Source: Selenomonas sp.
GTDB taxonomy: Bacteria; Bacillota; Negativicutes; Selenomonadales; Selenomonadaceae
Assembly: GCF_022771645.1 (NCBI RefSeq)
Contig: NZ_JALFCU010000101.1
Coordinates: forward strand, 1-36,331
Reading direction: 5' to 3'
DNA: 36,331 nt
Below, piece after piece: positions 21,911 through 29,375 of this stretch (its first letter is position 1; each line of letters starts with the position of its first letter). Under the pieces are notes generated by a model. That model searched no databases, was not told where the DNA came from, and worked only from the letters and a program-made list of their open reading frames with translations. Both the position numbers and the translations under genes were made by a program.

Positions 21911-24385
21911 TCACACCCCCGCATAGCTCGTCCTCGCGATGATCTCGTCCTGCAGATCGCCGGCGAGCTCGGTGAAGTAGGCGGTGTAGCCGGCGACGCG
22001 GACGGTGAGGCTGCGGTGCTTTTCGGGGTGGGCTTTTGCGTCGAGGAGGTCTTCGCGGCGCACGACGTTGAACTGGATGTGCGGGATCTCGAGGTCGACG
22101 AACGTGCGCAGGAACGCGGCGAACTTGTCGACGCCCGCCTGGGTCTCAAAGAACTCCGGCAGGAACTTCATGTTGAGGAGGCCGCCGTTCGTCGTGAGCT
22201 CCTTGTCGAGCTTCGAGACGGACTTCAGCACGGCCGTCGGGCCAAGGGCGTCGCGGCCGTAGACGGGCGACATGCCGCCGTCAGCGAGCGGCTCGCCCGC
22301 CTTGCGGCCGTCGGGGCTCGCGCCGACGTTCGCGCCCATCGGGACGTGCGCCGAGACGGTGTACATGCCCGTGTGGTACGGGCCGCCGCGGTAGTTCTTG
22401 TGCGCGCCGATCTTCTGGCGGAAATACCGCGCCCACCGGACCCCGAGTGCGTCGACCCAGTCGACGTCGTTGCCGTACTTCGGCACTTTGTTCAGCAGAC
22501 GCGCGCGCAGCACGTCGTAGCCTTCGAAATTTTTCTGCAGCGCGTCCAATAATGTTTCACGTGGAACAATCTGTTCGTCGTACACGAGCTGCTTGATGGC
22601 CGCGAGGCTGTCGGCGAGGTTCGCGACCTGGATCATCTGCACGCCGGAGAGGTTGTGCCGCGCGCCGCCGGCCGTGACGTCGACGCCCTTTGCCATGCAG
22701 TCGTCGATGACGCCCGAGAGGAAGGGCGTCGGCAGCAGCGCGATGTGCGCTTTTTCGACCTCTTCGCAGCCTTTCAGCATCCGCTCCATGAAGTAGTCGA
22801 TTTCCTTCGCGAGTGCCGCCTCGAGGTCTGCAAACGTCTCATAGTGTGCGAGGTCGCCGAAGTCCGGCGAGAGCTGCGCGCCCGTGAGCAGGTCTTTGCC
22901 GCCGTTCATCGCGAGCTCGAGCGCCTTGCACAGGTTGAACATCGCGGCGTCGCTCCATCCGAGGTTGTTGCCCTGCGTCGTGAGCTCGACGCAGCCGACG
23001 ATCGCGTAGTCACGCGCCTCCGTTTCCGAGAAACCGAGTTCCTCGAACGCGGGGATGACGGCCTTGTCGTTGAAGAACTGCGGCATGCCGCTGCCCTTCG
23101 CGACGACGCGGACGGCTTTTTTCAGCAGCTGGTCGCCCGTCTGCGGGTGCAGCCGCACGGAGAGGTTCGGCTGCGGCAGGCCGATGTGCGCCTGCGCCTG
23201 CAGGCAGAGGAACGACACGTCGTTGACGTAGTCGCGCCCGTCCGCGTCGACGCCGCCGACCGCGATGTTGAAGCCGATGGGGAAGCCCGCGAAATATTTC
23301 GCGCTGCCGCGGTTGCGCAGGTACACGATCTGGTTGAACTTCAGCCAGAGGCACTCGAGGAGCTCGAGCGCGCGCGCCTGCGTCATGCCGTCTGCGCGGC
23401 TTTTTTCATAATACGGCGCGAGGATCTCGTCGAGGCGGCCCGGCGAGAACGACGACGCGTTCGACTCCATCTGGAGGATGACGAACAAGAACCACAGCGC
23501 CTGCACGGCCTCGTGGAACGTCTCCGGCGGCCGCTCGGCGACGGCCGCGCAGATGTCCGCGACCATCAGCAGCTCCTCGCGGCTCTCCGGCATCGGCAGC
23601 CCCGCGTCCTCGAGCACCCCCGCCTCGCGGGACGCCGGCGCGGCCGCCGCCGCGTTCGCGCGCAGCACGCTCGACGACTTCGCGCCGCGCGCCATCGTGC
23701 GCAAACGGCCGGCATAGCGGTGCATGAAATCCTGCGCGCCCGCCATGACGATGACGACGGCTTCGTAAAAGTCCCGCGCCGCGCCCGTCGCAACCTGCAT
23801 GCGCTCCTCGGCGTCCTTACGGATGCCGGCGGGGCCCATCGCGAGCCACTTGCGGCAGTCCGGGCAGATGTGGCCTTGCGCGTGGTCTTTCTGGTTGATC
23901 TTCACGACGCGCGCGATGGCGTCGATCTCTTCGCCCGCCCGCGCGCGCAGCACGTCCTCGAGCGACTTGCCGTTCCAATACGGCAGGATCTCGTTGCGGA
24001 ACTCGCGGATATCCTCTTCGCGGACGTGAAAGCGGTCCTGCGGCCGCGTCGGCAAGTCCTCGAACTCGCGGTCGACCCAGCAGCAGCCGCTCTCCGGGAA
24101 CACGACGCCCGCACGCACGCCCGCCGTGCGGTTGCCCACGACGAGCTCGCCCGGCGTCACGCGGATCGCGAGCCCCCGGAGCGCCGCCGCCAGCGCATGC
24201 GCGCGCACGAGGATGCGCGGCTCGCCCTCATGCTCCTGATAGACGCGCGTGATGATGCGCGCCTGCTCGATGGACACGTACCGCGGCTCGTCGAGCATGA
24301 CCTCTTTCAACCGCCCGATCCGCCCCGGCATCGCGAGCCCGTCGATGGCCTGCGCCACGAGCGATACTGCTTCCGTTTTTTTCAT
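21911..24385 (-). CDS. Glycyl radical enzyme, dehydratase/lyase type (PflD-like), substrate unknown
   Basis: An 824-residue glycyl radical enzyme. The C-terminal radical motif RVAGYTAYFTELAGD puts the glycyl radical at G799, and the active-site loop AIVGCVELTTQGNN gives C465 and E467. A single Cys followed by Val-Glu is the pattern of eliminating or decarboxylating members rather than true pyruvate formate-lyase, which has two adjacent Cys. N-terminal GNRTAGVRAGVVFPE and HICPDCRKW are also family-like. No microcompartment genes are nearby, so the substrate stays open. A near-consensus promoter lies 67 nt upstream; a parS palindrome overlaps its codons near residues 606-611. Confidence 0.88.
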   Translation of the reverse strand: MKKTEAVSLVAQAIDGLAMPGRIGRLKEVMLDEPRYVSIEQARIITRVYQEHEGEPRILVRAHALAAALRGLAIRVTPGELVVGNRTAGVRAGVVFPESGCCWVDREFEDLPTRPQDRFHVREEDIREFRNEILPYWNGKSLEDVLRARAGEEIDAIARVVKINQKDHAQGHICPDCRKWLAMGPAGIRKDAEERMQVATGAARDFYEAVVIVMAGAQDFMHRYAGRLRTMARGAKSSSVLRANAAAAAPASREAGVLEDAGLPMPESREELLMVADICAAVAERPPETFHEAVQALWFLFVILQMESNASSFSPGRLDEILAPYYEKSRADGMTQARALELLECLWLKFNQIVYLRNRGSAKYFAGFPIGFNIAVGGVDADGRDYVNDVSFLCLQAQAHIGLPQPNLSVRLHPQTGDQLLKKAVRVVAKGSGMPQFFNDKAVIPAFEELGFSETEARDYAIVGCVELTTQGNNLGWSDAAMFNLCKALELAMNGGKDLLTGAQLSPDFGDLAHYETFADLEAALAKEIDYFMERMLKGCEEVEKAHIALLPTPFLSGVIDDCMAKGVDVTAGGARHNLSGVQMIQVANLADSLAAIKQLVYDEQIVPRETLLDALQKNFEGYDVLRARLLNKVPKYGNDVDWVDALGVRWARYFRQKIGAHKNYRGGPYHTGMYTVSAHVPMGANVGASPDGRKAGEPLADGGMSPVYGRDALGPTAVLKSVSKLDKELTTNGGLLNMKFLPEFFETQAGVDKFAAFLRTFVDLEIPHIQFNVVRREDLLDAKAHPEKHRSLTVRVAGYTAYFTELAGDLQDEIIARTSYAGV
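22553..22568. promoter_or_regulatory. parS centromere site inside the glycyl radical enzyme gene
   Basis: TGTTTCACGTGGAACA differs from a perfect parS palindrome by one half-site base. It encodes part of IVPRETL in the enzyme, so ParB binding and protein coding share the same bases. Confidence 0.8.
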
Positions 24386-24451
24386 CCTGCCCGCCCCTTT
24401 TGAAATTCGTATATTTTCCTGTTCTTACGATTCTTTCCGTTTCTTGAGATA

Positions 24452-24480
24452 AATGTAGCACACGGACGGTGCGTTGTCAA
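24452..24480 (-). promoter_or_regulatory. Promoter of the glycyl radical enzyme operon
   Basis: Minus strand: -35 TTGACA (24475-24480), 17 bp spacer, -10 TACATT (24452-24457), giving a leader of about 60 nt. Confidence 0.82.
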
Positions 24481-24509
24481 TGAAAAACGATTCTTTGCCA
24501 CATACACGC

Positions 24510-24582
24510 GATCAAATCTTTTTGAAAAGTCAAGATTGATCTTATCCATGCGATCCGATAAGATCGATCTTACAATTTGATC
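24510..24582 (+). promoter_or_regulatory. Promoter and multi-palindrome operator of the radical SAM gene
   Basis: -35 TTGATC (24536-24541), 17 bp spacer, -10 TAAGAT (24559-24564). Arms AAGATTGATCTTATC (24532-24546) and GATAAGATCGATCTT (24557-24571) match as inverted repeats in 14 of 15 positions, each covering one promoter hexamer. The second contains the perfect palindrome TAAGATCGATCTTA. GATCAAAT (24510-24517) and ATTTGATC (24575-24582) add an outer pair. Strong evidence of repressor control; the regulator is unknown. Confidence 0.75.
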
Positions 24583-24598
24583 AGAGGGAGCGAACTGC

Positions 24599-25777
24599 GT
24601 GAACAAACACATCGGCATCATCGACGCGGACCTGCTCGGTCACGGTACGCGCCACCCGAATCTCGCGTGTCTGAAGCTCAGCGGCTATCACAAAGCGCAA
24701 GGCGACCAGGTCGATCTCATCGAGTCGTGGGACGAGCTGCGACGCGGCGATGCTGTCGAAACGTTCGACCACATCTATCTCGCCCGCGTCTTTGACTTCA
24801 CGCCGATTCCCATCGACGTCGATGCGTATCCGAACCTCTCGTATGGCGGCACGGGCTTTTATTTTTTGCCTTTCTCCGATGGCGGCGAACATATGCTGCC
24901 GCACGAAATCGAGCATCACATGCCCGACTATCATCTCTACGACCACTTCGTCGCGAAGGAAATCGCGCGAGGCATCAAGGCGACACGCTTCCGCGACTAT
25001 CAGGATTACTCCATCGGTTTTATGACGCGCGGCTGCTTCCGCGGCTGCCATTTTTGCGTGAATCAGCACAGCCACGGCGTGCGCTTCCATGCGCACGTCG
25101 GCGAATTCTTTGACCCTTCGCGCAAATACATCTATCTCTGGGACGACAACGTGCTCGGCTATCCGAAGTGGCGCGAGGTCTTCGACGAGCTCGCGGCGAC
25201 GGGACGGCGGTTCCAGTTCCGTCAAGGCATGGACATCCGCATCATGACACCAGAAAAGGCGAAGACGCTCTCCGAAGCGAAATACATCGGAGATTACATC
25301 TTCGCCTTTGACCATCCGGAGGAACGCCGCGAGATCGAGCGCGGCCTCCAGTGCTGGCAGCAGTACAATCACAAAATCGCAAAGCTCTACGTGCTCTGCG
25401 GCTACGACAACCAAGACCAGCGCGACATTGCATCCACGTTTATGCGCATCAAAGTGCTCATGCGCTACGGCTGCCTCCCGTACATCATGCGCCACGAGAA
25501 CTACGTGAAGAGCAAATACCGCGGTACGTACATCAATCTCGCACGCTGGTGCAATCAGCCGAACTTCTTCAAGAAAAAGAGCTACCGTCAATACTGCGAA
25601 TCGAACGGCGAAGCCTCGGCAACGATGCGCTATATGCGCGAGTTTGAGCACGACTGGCCGGACATCGCCGAAGCGTTTTATGACCTGCGCTGGGAGGATT
25701 TACGCTTCAGCGCCCTTCACCGCCAAATTTTCAGCGCACATTCGCACATGGCCTTCTGCCGCGCCTCGATGCTCTGA
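24599..25777 (+). CDS. Radical SAM protein of unknown function
   Basis: A 392-residue protein starting at GTG 24599 (GAGGGAG upstream). Residues ~1-80 (IGIIDADLLGHGTRHPNL, KLSGYHKAQGDQV) resemble the Rossmann-like N-domain of cobalamin-binding-type radical SAM proteins. The SAM cluster is CFRGCHFC (C146, C150, C153), followed by YLWDDNVLG and FRQGMDIR strands of the barrel. No known reaction can be assigned. It is monocistronic behind an elaborate palindromic operator, divergent from the glycyl radical operon. The last 61 nt overlap the end of the convergent DUF262 gene, so its C-terminal ~20 residues may not be native. Confidence 0.8.
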   Translation: MNKHIGIIDADLLGHGTRHPNLACLKLSGYHKAQGDQVDLIESWDELRRGDAVETFDHIYLARVFDFTPIPIDVDAYPNLSYGGTGFYFLPFSDGGEHMLPHEIEHHMPDYHLYDHFVAKEIARGIKATRFRDYQDYSIGFMTRGCFRGCHFCVNQHSHGVRFHAHVGEFFDPSRKYIYLWDDNVLGYPKWREVFDELAATGRRFQFRQGMDIRIMTPEKAKTLSEAKYIGDYIFAFDHPEERREIERGLQCWQQYNHKIAKLYVLCGYDNQDQRDIASTFMRIKVLMRYGCLPYIMRHENYVKSKYRGTYINLARWCNQPNFFKKKSYRQYCESNGEASATMRYMREFEHDWPDIAEAFYDLRWEDLRFSALHRQIFSAHSHMAFCRASML

Positions 25778-27396
25778 ATATCCCAGTCCGTGTAATTTTT
25801 TGCGACATTGATCGTCAGTTGGATTTTCGAATCGAGATACATCGGCGTCTTGCTCTCGAACACCATGTTCGACGCTTTGCGGTTTTTCCTGCCGCTCATC
25901 AGTGTCAGATTGCCGAGGCGCCAGAGGTATTCGTCATGCTCTTCGGGCGAGATATGCTTCCAAAGGTCGCCGTTCTCCGGCATGATGTGTTCGATCTGAA
26001 CCTCGCTGTTGTCCAGATTAATTTCGAGGTCCGGGTCGAGATAAGCATTGATTTTCCGCAGGATATAGCGGATGATGTCCTTCGTCTTGCTCGACCAACG
26101 TTCAAACGCGTCAGCAAATGCATCATCTTTCACCATCGTCTTGCGGATTTCCGCTGCGATATCCGCGACGTTCGTGAACTCTGCATTGTAAATTTGAAGC
26201 GCGACGCGCGACAGCATCTTTTCCGTCTTGTTCGCCGTGAGGCCACAAATCGTCGCGTTGCGGAACGTATATGACTCAATGACGTTGAGCACGGCGGCGA
26301 TGTCATCCTCCGTGAAACGGCCGGCGAGCTCCATCGCAAGCACGACGGGATAGAACGTCCTGGCCTTGAGCGTCTTGAGCGCCGTCAAATGCGTGACGAG
26401 CGCCTTGCTCGTGAAATAATTGTTGCTCTCCGGATTCGCCATATCATGATAGCATGCCGCGAGATGCGCGAGATTCTCACTGAGCTCCTGCGCCGTGCGC
26501 GGCGTGAGGGACTTGCTGATGGTGCGATAGAGTTCCTTCTCGCGCCTCGCCGGGTTGCACGCATTCCAAAAATACCGGATGTAGCGCGTCGAATCCATGT
26601 TGTCGAGTTCCGTGAGCATCCTGTTCCAATGCTTCTGCGCCGCCGCGAGGTCGACCGCCTTGCTGAAGATGAAGTTTTTCAAGAGGTCTGCCGTCTCGAG
26701 TTCCTTGCCACGCGCGTTTAGCGTTTCAAAGATGACGAACGCTTCTTCGAGCTTCGTCGCCTCCATATACATAACACGGAATCGCTGAAGAAACGCATCC
26801 TGATAATCCAACAGCCGTTTGAAACGGTCTTCGTCCGTCTTGAGCGCGCTATCTGCGAGCACCGCCTCGAAATTCTGTGTAAAGCTGCGATAGGCATACC
26901 GCATATTCTCTTGCGATGTCTTGCGTTCCTTTTCCTGCGACGGCTCGCCGAGCAAAATGTGTTGCAAGAAGTACGCATGGTCTGCACGATTCAAGAAGAG
27001 ATGCACATTTTCGATATCATCGTCGAGGTCGCCGAGATATGAACAAGAAAGCAACGTGCTCCGCTTCATGCATTTCTTCCGGATGGCTGAATCCGTCGAC
27101 GTCCCTGCAAGCTTCTCGAAGGCCGCTTGCAACGTCCGCACAAAAATCATCGACGTAAGCGTTCGCTGCTGGCCATCGATGATGTATTTGCGCCCTTCCT
27201 CATCCTCTGCATTGTGCACAACGATTTGCCCGAAGAAATGTTCACTGCCCGGCTCTTTGCGCGTGAGTTCAAGGTCATCCCAAAAGTCGCCGATTTCATT
27301 TTCTTCCCATGCATACTCACGTTGGTAATCCGGAATATAATACGGATTGCTCAAGAACGTCTTCATTTCTTGCATGCTGAAATTCTGTATCGCCAT
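25717..27396 (-). CDS. DUF262/DUF1524 (GmrSD-like) restriction-type protein
   Basis: A 559-residue protein. The N-terminal DUF262 domain (ParB/Srx-like NTPase fold) shows IPDYQREYAW, FFGQIVVH and IDGQQRTLTS. The C-terminal DUF1524 HNH-type nuclease has VQIEHIMPEN, then YLWRLGNLTLMSGRKNRKASN. This arrangement is that of GmrSD-like type IV restriction enzymes that attack modified phage DNA. I chose ATG at 27396 because GGAGGCG lies ~8 nt upstream; the longer frame lacks a ribosome site. It stands alone behind an extended -10 promoter and a terminator-like hairpin in its leader, and overlaps the convergent radical SAM gene by 61 nt. Confidence 0.88.
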   Translation of the reverse strand: MAIQNFSMQEMKTFLSNPYYIPDYQREYAWEENEIGDFWDDLELTRKEPGSEHFFGQIVVHNAEDEEGRKYIIDGQQRTLTSMIFVRTLQAAFEKLAGTSTDSAIRKKCMKRSTLLSCSYLGDLDDDIENVHLFLNRADHAYFLQHILLGEPSQEKERKTSQENMRYAYRSFTQNFEAVLADSALKTDEDRFKRLLDYQDAFLQRFRVMYMEATKLEEAFVIFETLNARGKELETADLLKNFIFSKAVDLAAAQKHWNRMLTELDNMDSTRYIRYFWNACNPARREKELYRTISKSLTPRTAQELSENLAHLAACYHDMANPESNNYFTSKALVTHLTALKTLKARTFYPVVLAMELAGRFTEDDIAAVLNVIESYTFRNATICGLTANKTEKMLSRVALQIYNAEFTNVADIAAEIRKTMVKDDAFADAFERWSSKTKDIIRYILRKINAYLDPDLEINLDNSEVQIEHIMPENGDLWKHISPEEHDEYLWRLGNLTLMSGRKNRKASNMVFESKTPMYLDSKIQLTINVAKNYTDWDIQSIEARQKAMCECALKIWR

Positions 27397-27419
27397 CGTC
27401 CGCGCCTCCGTTCGGATCG

Positions 27420-27449
27420 AAAAACCTTGCGACCGAGTGGGCCGCAAGG
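27420..27449 (-). terminator. Terminator-like hairpin in the leader of the DUF262 gene (possible attenuator)
   Basis: Minus strand: CCTTGCGGCC pairs with GGTCGCAAGG (10 bp with one G-T) and is followed by five T. It lies between the promoter (27471-27479) and the ATG (27396), so it would stop most transcripts before the gene. Confidence 0.65.
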
Positions 27450-27470
27450 CAACAAAATCATTTTGATTTC

Positions 27471-27479
27471 ATTATAGCA
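27471..27479 (-). promoter_or_regulatory. Extended -10 promoter of the DUF262 gene
   Basis: Minus strand TGCTATAAT with TATAAT at 27471-27476; no good -35. About 68 nt of leader to the start codon. Confidence 0.6.
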
Positions 27480-27512
27480 CGCCGCGATCCCTTTGACGAT
27501 CCCCGCCCACGC

Positions 27513-27576
27513 AAAACAAGCGCCCGGCGCCGTATGTTCCACGTGGAACACTCGGCGCCGGGCGCTTGTGTTTTTT
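27513..27576. terminator. Bidirectional terminator with a parS site at its apex
   Basis: Arms ACAAGCGCCCGGCGCCG (27516-27532) and CGGCGCCGGGCGCTTGT (27553-27569) form a perfect 17 bp stem; six T follow on the plus strand (27571-27576) and four on the minus strand. The loop is the perfect palindrome TGTTCCACGTGGAACA (27535-27550), a parS sequence, separated from each arm by two unpaired bases. Confidence 0.88.
27535..27550. promoter_or_regulatory. parS centromere site (in terminator apex)
   Basis: TGTTCCACGTGGAACA is a perfect 16 bp parS-type palindrome. parB lies 0.9 kb away and three more parS sites occur in the window. Confidence 0.87.
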
Positions 27577-27738
27577 ACAGATTTCGCCCCGTATACGCAT
27601 CCTCGGCGCGGTTCGTGAAGTCTTGCCGCGCGAGCCAGGAGCGTTCTTCGTCGGTCTCGGGGATGTCGATGCGCTCGATCTCAGCAGGCGATCATCATGC
27701 GCTCGTCGTTCGTCCAGCCGTGCATGATGCTGCCGCAA
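27575..27738 (-). pseudogene. Possible frameshifted gene remnant
   Basis: Two adjoining frames read like one protein interrupted by a single extra T: GYVCGSIMHGWTNDERMMIA then EIERIDIPETDEERSWLARQ and on to TAA at 27575. The composition looks coding, but no family is recognised and no start or ribosome site is clear. It lies just after brnA and ends at the parS terminator. Confidence 0.3.
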
Positions 27739-27759
27739 ACATATCCTCAACTTGCACAA

Positions 27760-28074
27760 TTACCTGCAATCTTCCAGCAGTTCCGGATGATTGACGGCCT
27801 TGACGATCAGCCGCCGGAGGACGCTCGTATAGCCGTTCCCGAGCAGTTCTTTCGCCTTGCTGATGGTCTCGTGCGGAATGCGGATTGTCACATTCTCTTT
27901 TTTTGCGGCTGCACGCCGTGCACGAACGATCGCCGCTCCCCGTGCCAGCTGTTCGTCTGTCAAGGGTGGTGCATCATCGTAATTGATGGGGAACTTCGCT
28001 GCACGACGAATCGCATCAATCGTCTCCTGCGGTGGTTTCTGTCCCTCGTAAACGATAGCTTCATGAATTGCCAT
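27760..28074 (-). CDS. brnA: BrnA-family antitoxin (DUF4415)
   Basis: A 104-residue antitoxin. The C-terminal third has VTIRIPHETISKAKELLGNG and YTSVLRRLIVKAV, the ribbon-helix-helix segment of BrnA/DUF4415 proteins; the middle contains PLTDEQLARGAAIVRARRAA. ATG at 28074 has AGGAGG 7 nt upstream and overlaps the end of brnT by 14 nt, in the usual toxin-first order. It should bind BrnT and repress the pair. Confidence 0.88.
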   Translation of the reverse strand: MAIHEAIVYEGQKPPQETIDAIRRAAKFPINYDDAPPLTDEQLARGAAIVRARRAAAKKENVTIRIPHETISKAKELLGNGYTSVLRRLIVKAVNHPELLEDCR

Positions 28075-28351
28075 AATACATCCTCCTTTCACGCGCCGTC
28101 GCATATCGCGCCGAAATCAACCGCGTAGCATCCCCACGTTCCGTATAAACAACGAACAGAATCTCATCCACGCGTCCGATGACCTGATAGCGGTCTTCTT
28201 CATCGCTGTGTAAATCATCATAAAGTTCGATGCGATTCGGATCGGCAAAGACAAAACGCGCGTGTTCCAAAGTGAAGCCATGCTTCTTCCGATTGATTTC
28301 ATTCTTTTCGTCGTCCCATTGGATGCGCCGGCCTTGAAATTCTACTTCCAT
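28061..28351 (-). CDS. brnT: BrnT-family ribonuclease toxin
   Basis: A 96-residue toxin. IQWDDEKNEINRKKHGFTLE is the BrnT N-terminal signature, followed by EEDRYQVIGRVDEILFVVYT and RLISARYATARERRMYY, matching the RelE-like fold of BrnT. These toxins cleave RNA and halt translation. First in the brnTA pair, which lies directly downstream of parB. The best promoter puts the transcription start at the ATG itself, so translation may be leaderless or weak. Confidence 0.9.
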   Translation of the reverse strand: MEVEFQGRRIQWDDEKNEINRKKHGFTLEHARFVFADPNRIELYDDLHSDEEDRYQVIGRVDEILFVVYTERGDATRLISARYATARERRMYYGNS

Positions 28352-28355
28352 CTCA

Positions 28356-28384
28356 ATTATATCCTATGAAAAAGCTTCATGCAA
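28356..28384 (-). promoter_or_regulatory. brnTA promoter, overlapping the brnT start region
   Basis: Minus strand: -35 TTGCAT (28379-28384), 17 bp spacer, -10 TATAAT (28356-28361). Only 4 nt separate the -10 from the brnT ATG (28351), so the predicted start falls within the start codon. Confidence 0.72.
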
Positions 28385-28388
28385 TCGA

Positions 28389-29375
28389 TTACACCGTGAA
28401 TCCCTGTGTCGAGACTTTCCGCAGCGCCTCGATCTTGCGCTGTTTTTCGGCTTCAGAGTCGGCATTGTTTTTTTCGTCGCCATGGAGGAGGCTGAGGATG
28501 CGGGTGAGGTCGTCGTCGCCGTAGTAATCGATGACGATCTTGCCTTTTTTCTTGCCGTGCTGGATATTGACCTGGGTGCCGAAGTATTCCGTGAGGCGGT
28601 CGATGACGGCGCGGAGTTCGGTTTTCGTGCTGTTGTCGGCAGCTTTCTGCTCGGGTGTCTGTGCGGCGACTGCGTCCATATCGTCGAGGAGCTGCGGGTT
28701 CGCTTCGAGCTCTTTGACGAGGCGTTCGCAGCCGCGTGCGGTGAGCTCGTGCTCCTGGATGTAGTCGGCGGCTTTCCTTTGGAGGTCGTGGTCTTCGATG
28801 GCGACGAGCGGGCGCGCCTGGCCCATGGTGAGCGTGCCGGTCGAGACGTAGTCCTGCACTTTCGCGTCGAGCTTTTGCAGGCGCAGGAAGTTCGCGATGT
28901 GGGAGCGGCTGCGGCCGACTTTCTGCGAAATGCTGTCCTGCGTGAAGTGGAACGTGTCGATGAGGCTCTGGTAGGCGCGGGATTCTTCCATGGGGTTGAG
29001 GTCTTCACGCTGGAGGTTTTCGATGAGCGCGATTTCGCTCGTCTCGGCGTCGTTGTATTCGCGCACGAGCGCAGGGATCTTTTCGAGGCCGGCGAGTTTC
29101 GCGGCGCGCCAGCGGCGTTCGCCGGCGATGAGCTCGTAGCCGTGCGTGGATTTCCTCACGAGGATGGGCTGGAGGACGCCGTAGGACGCGATGCTCGCGC
29201 GGAGCTCCTCGAGCGCGGCCTCGTCGAAGTCCGTGCGCGGCTGGAAGCGGTTCTTGTAAATGTCGAGCATCGGGATCTCGAGCACGCGGTCCGCCTTCGG
29301 CTCGAGGACGGGCTTCTGGTCGAAAAATGCCCCGAGGCCTTTGCCGCCGAGGCCGCCGTGTTTATTAGCGCTCAC
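28389..29375 (-). CDS. parB: Chromosome partitioning protein ParB (Spo0J)
   Basis: A 328-residue ParB. The N-terminal CTPase domain has NRFQPRTDFDEAALEEL, GERRWRAAKLAG and ENLQREDLNPMEE. The central HTH (FTQDSISQKVGRSRSHIANF) recognises parS, and a C-terminal dimerisation region follows an acidic linker. It loads at parS sites, four of which are visible in this window, and spreads to recruit SMC and ParA. Its start overlaps the end of parA by 11 nt. No terminator separates it from brnT. Confidence 0.97.
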   Translation of the reverse strand: MSANKHGGLGGKGLGAFFDQKPVLEPKADRVLEIPMLDIYKNRFQPRTDFDEAALEELRASIASYGVLQPILVRKSTHGYELIAGERRWRAAKLAGLEKIPALVREYNDAETSEIALIENLQREDLNPMEESRAYQSLIDTFHFTQDSISQKVGRSRSHIANFLRLQKLDAKVQDYVSTGTLTMGQARPLVAIEDHDLQRKAADYIQEHELTARGCERLVKELEANPQLLDDMDAVAAQTPEQKAADNSTKTELRAVIDRLTEYFGTQVNIQHGKKKGKIVIDYYGDDDLTRILSLLHGDEKNNADSEAEKQRKIEALRKVSTQGFTV

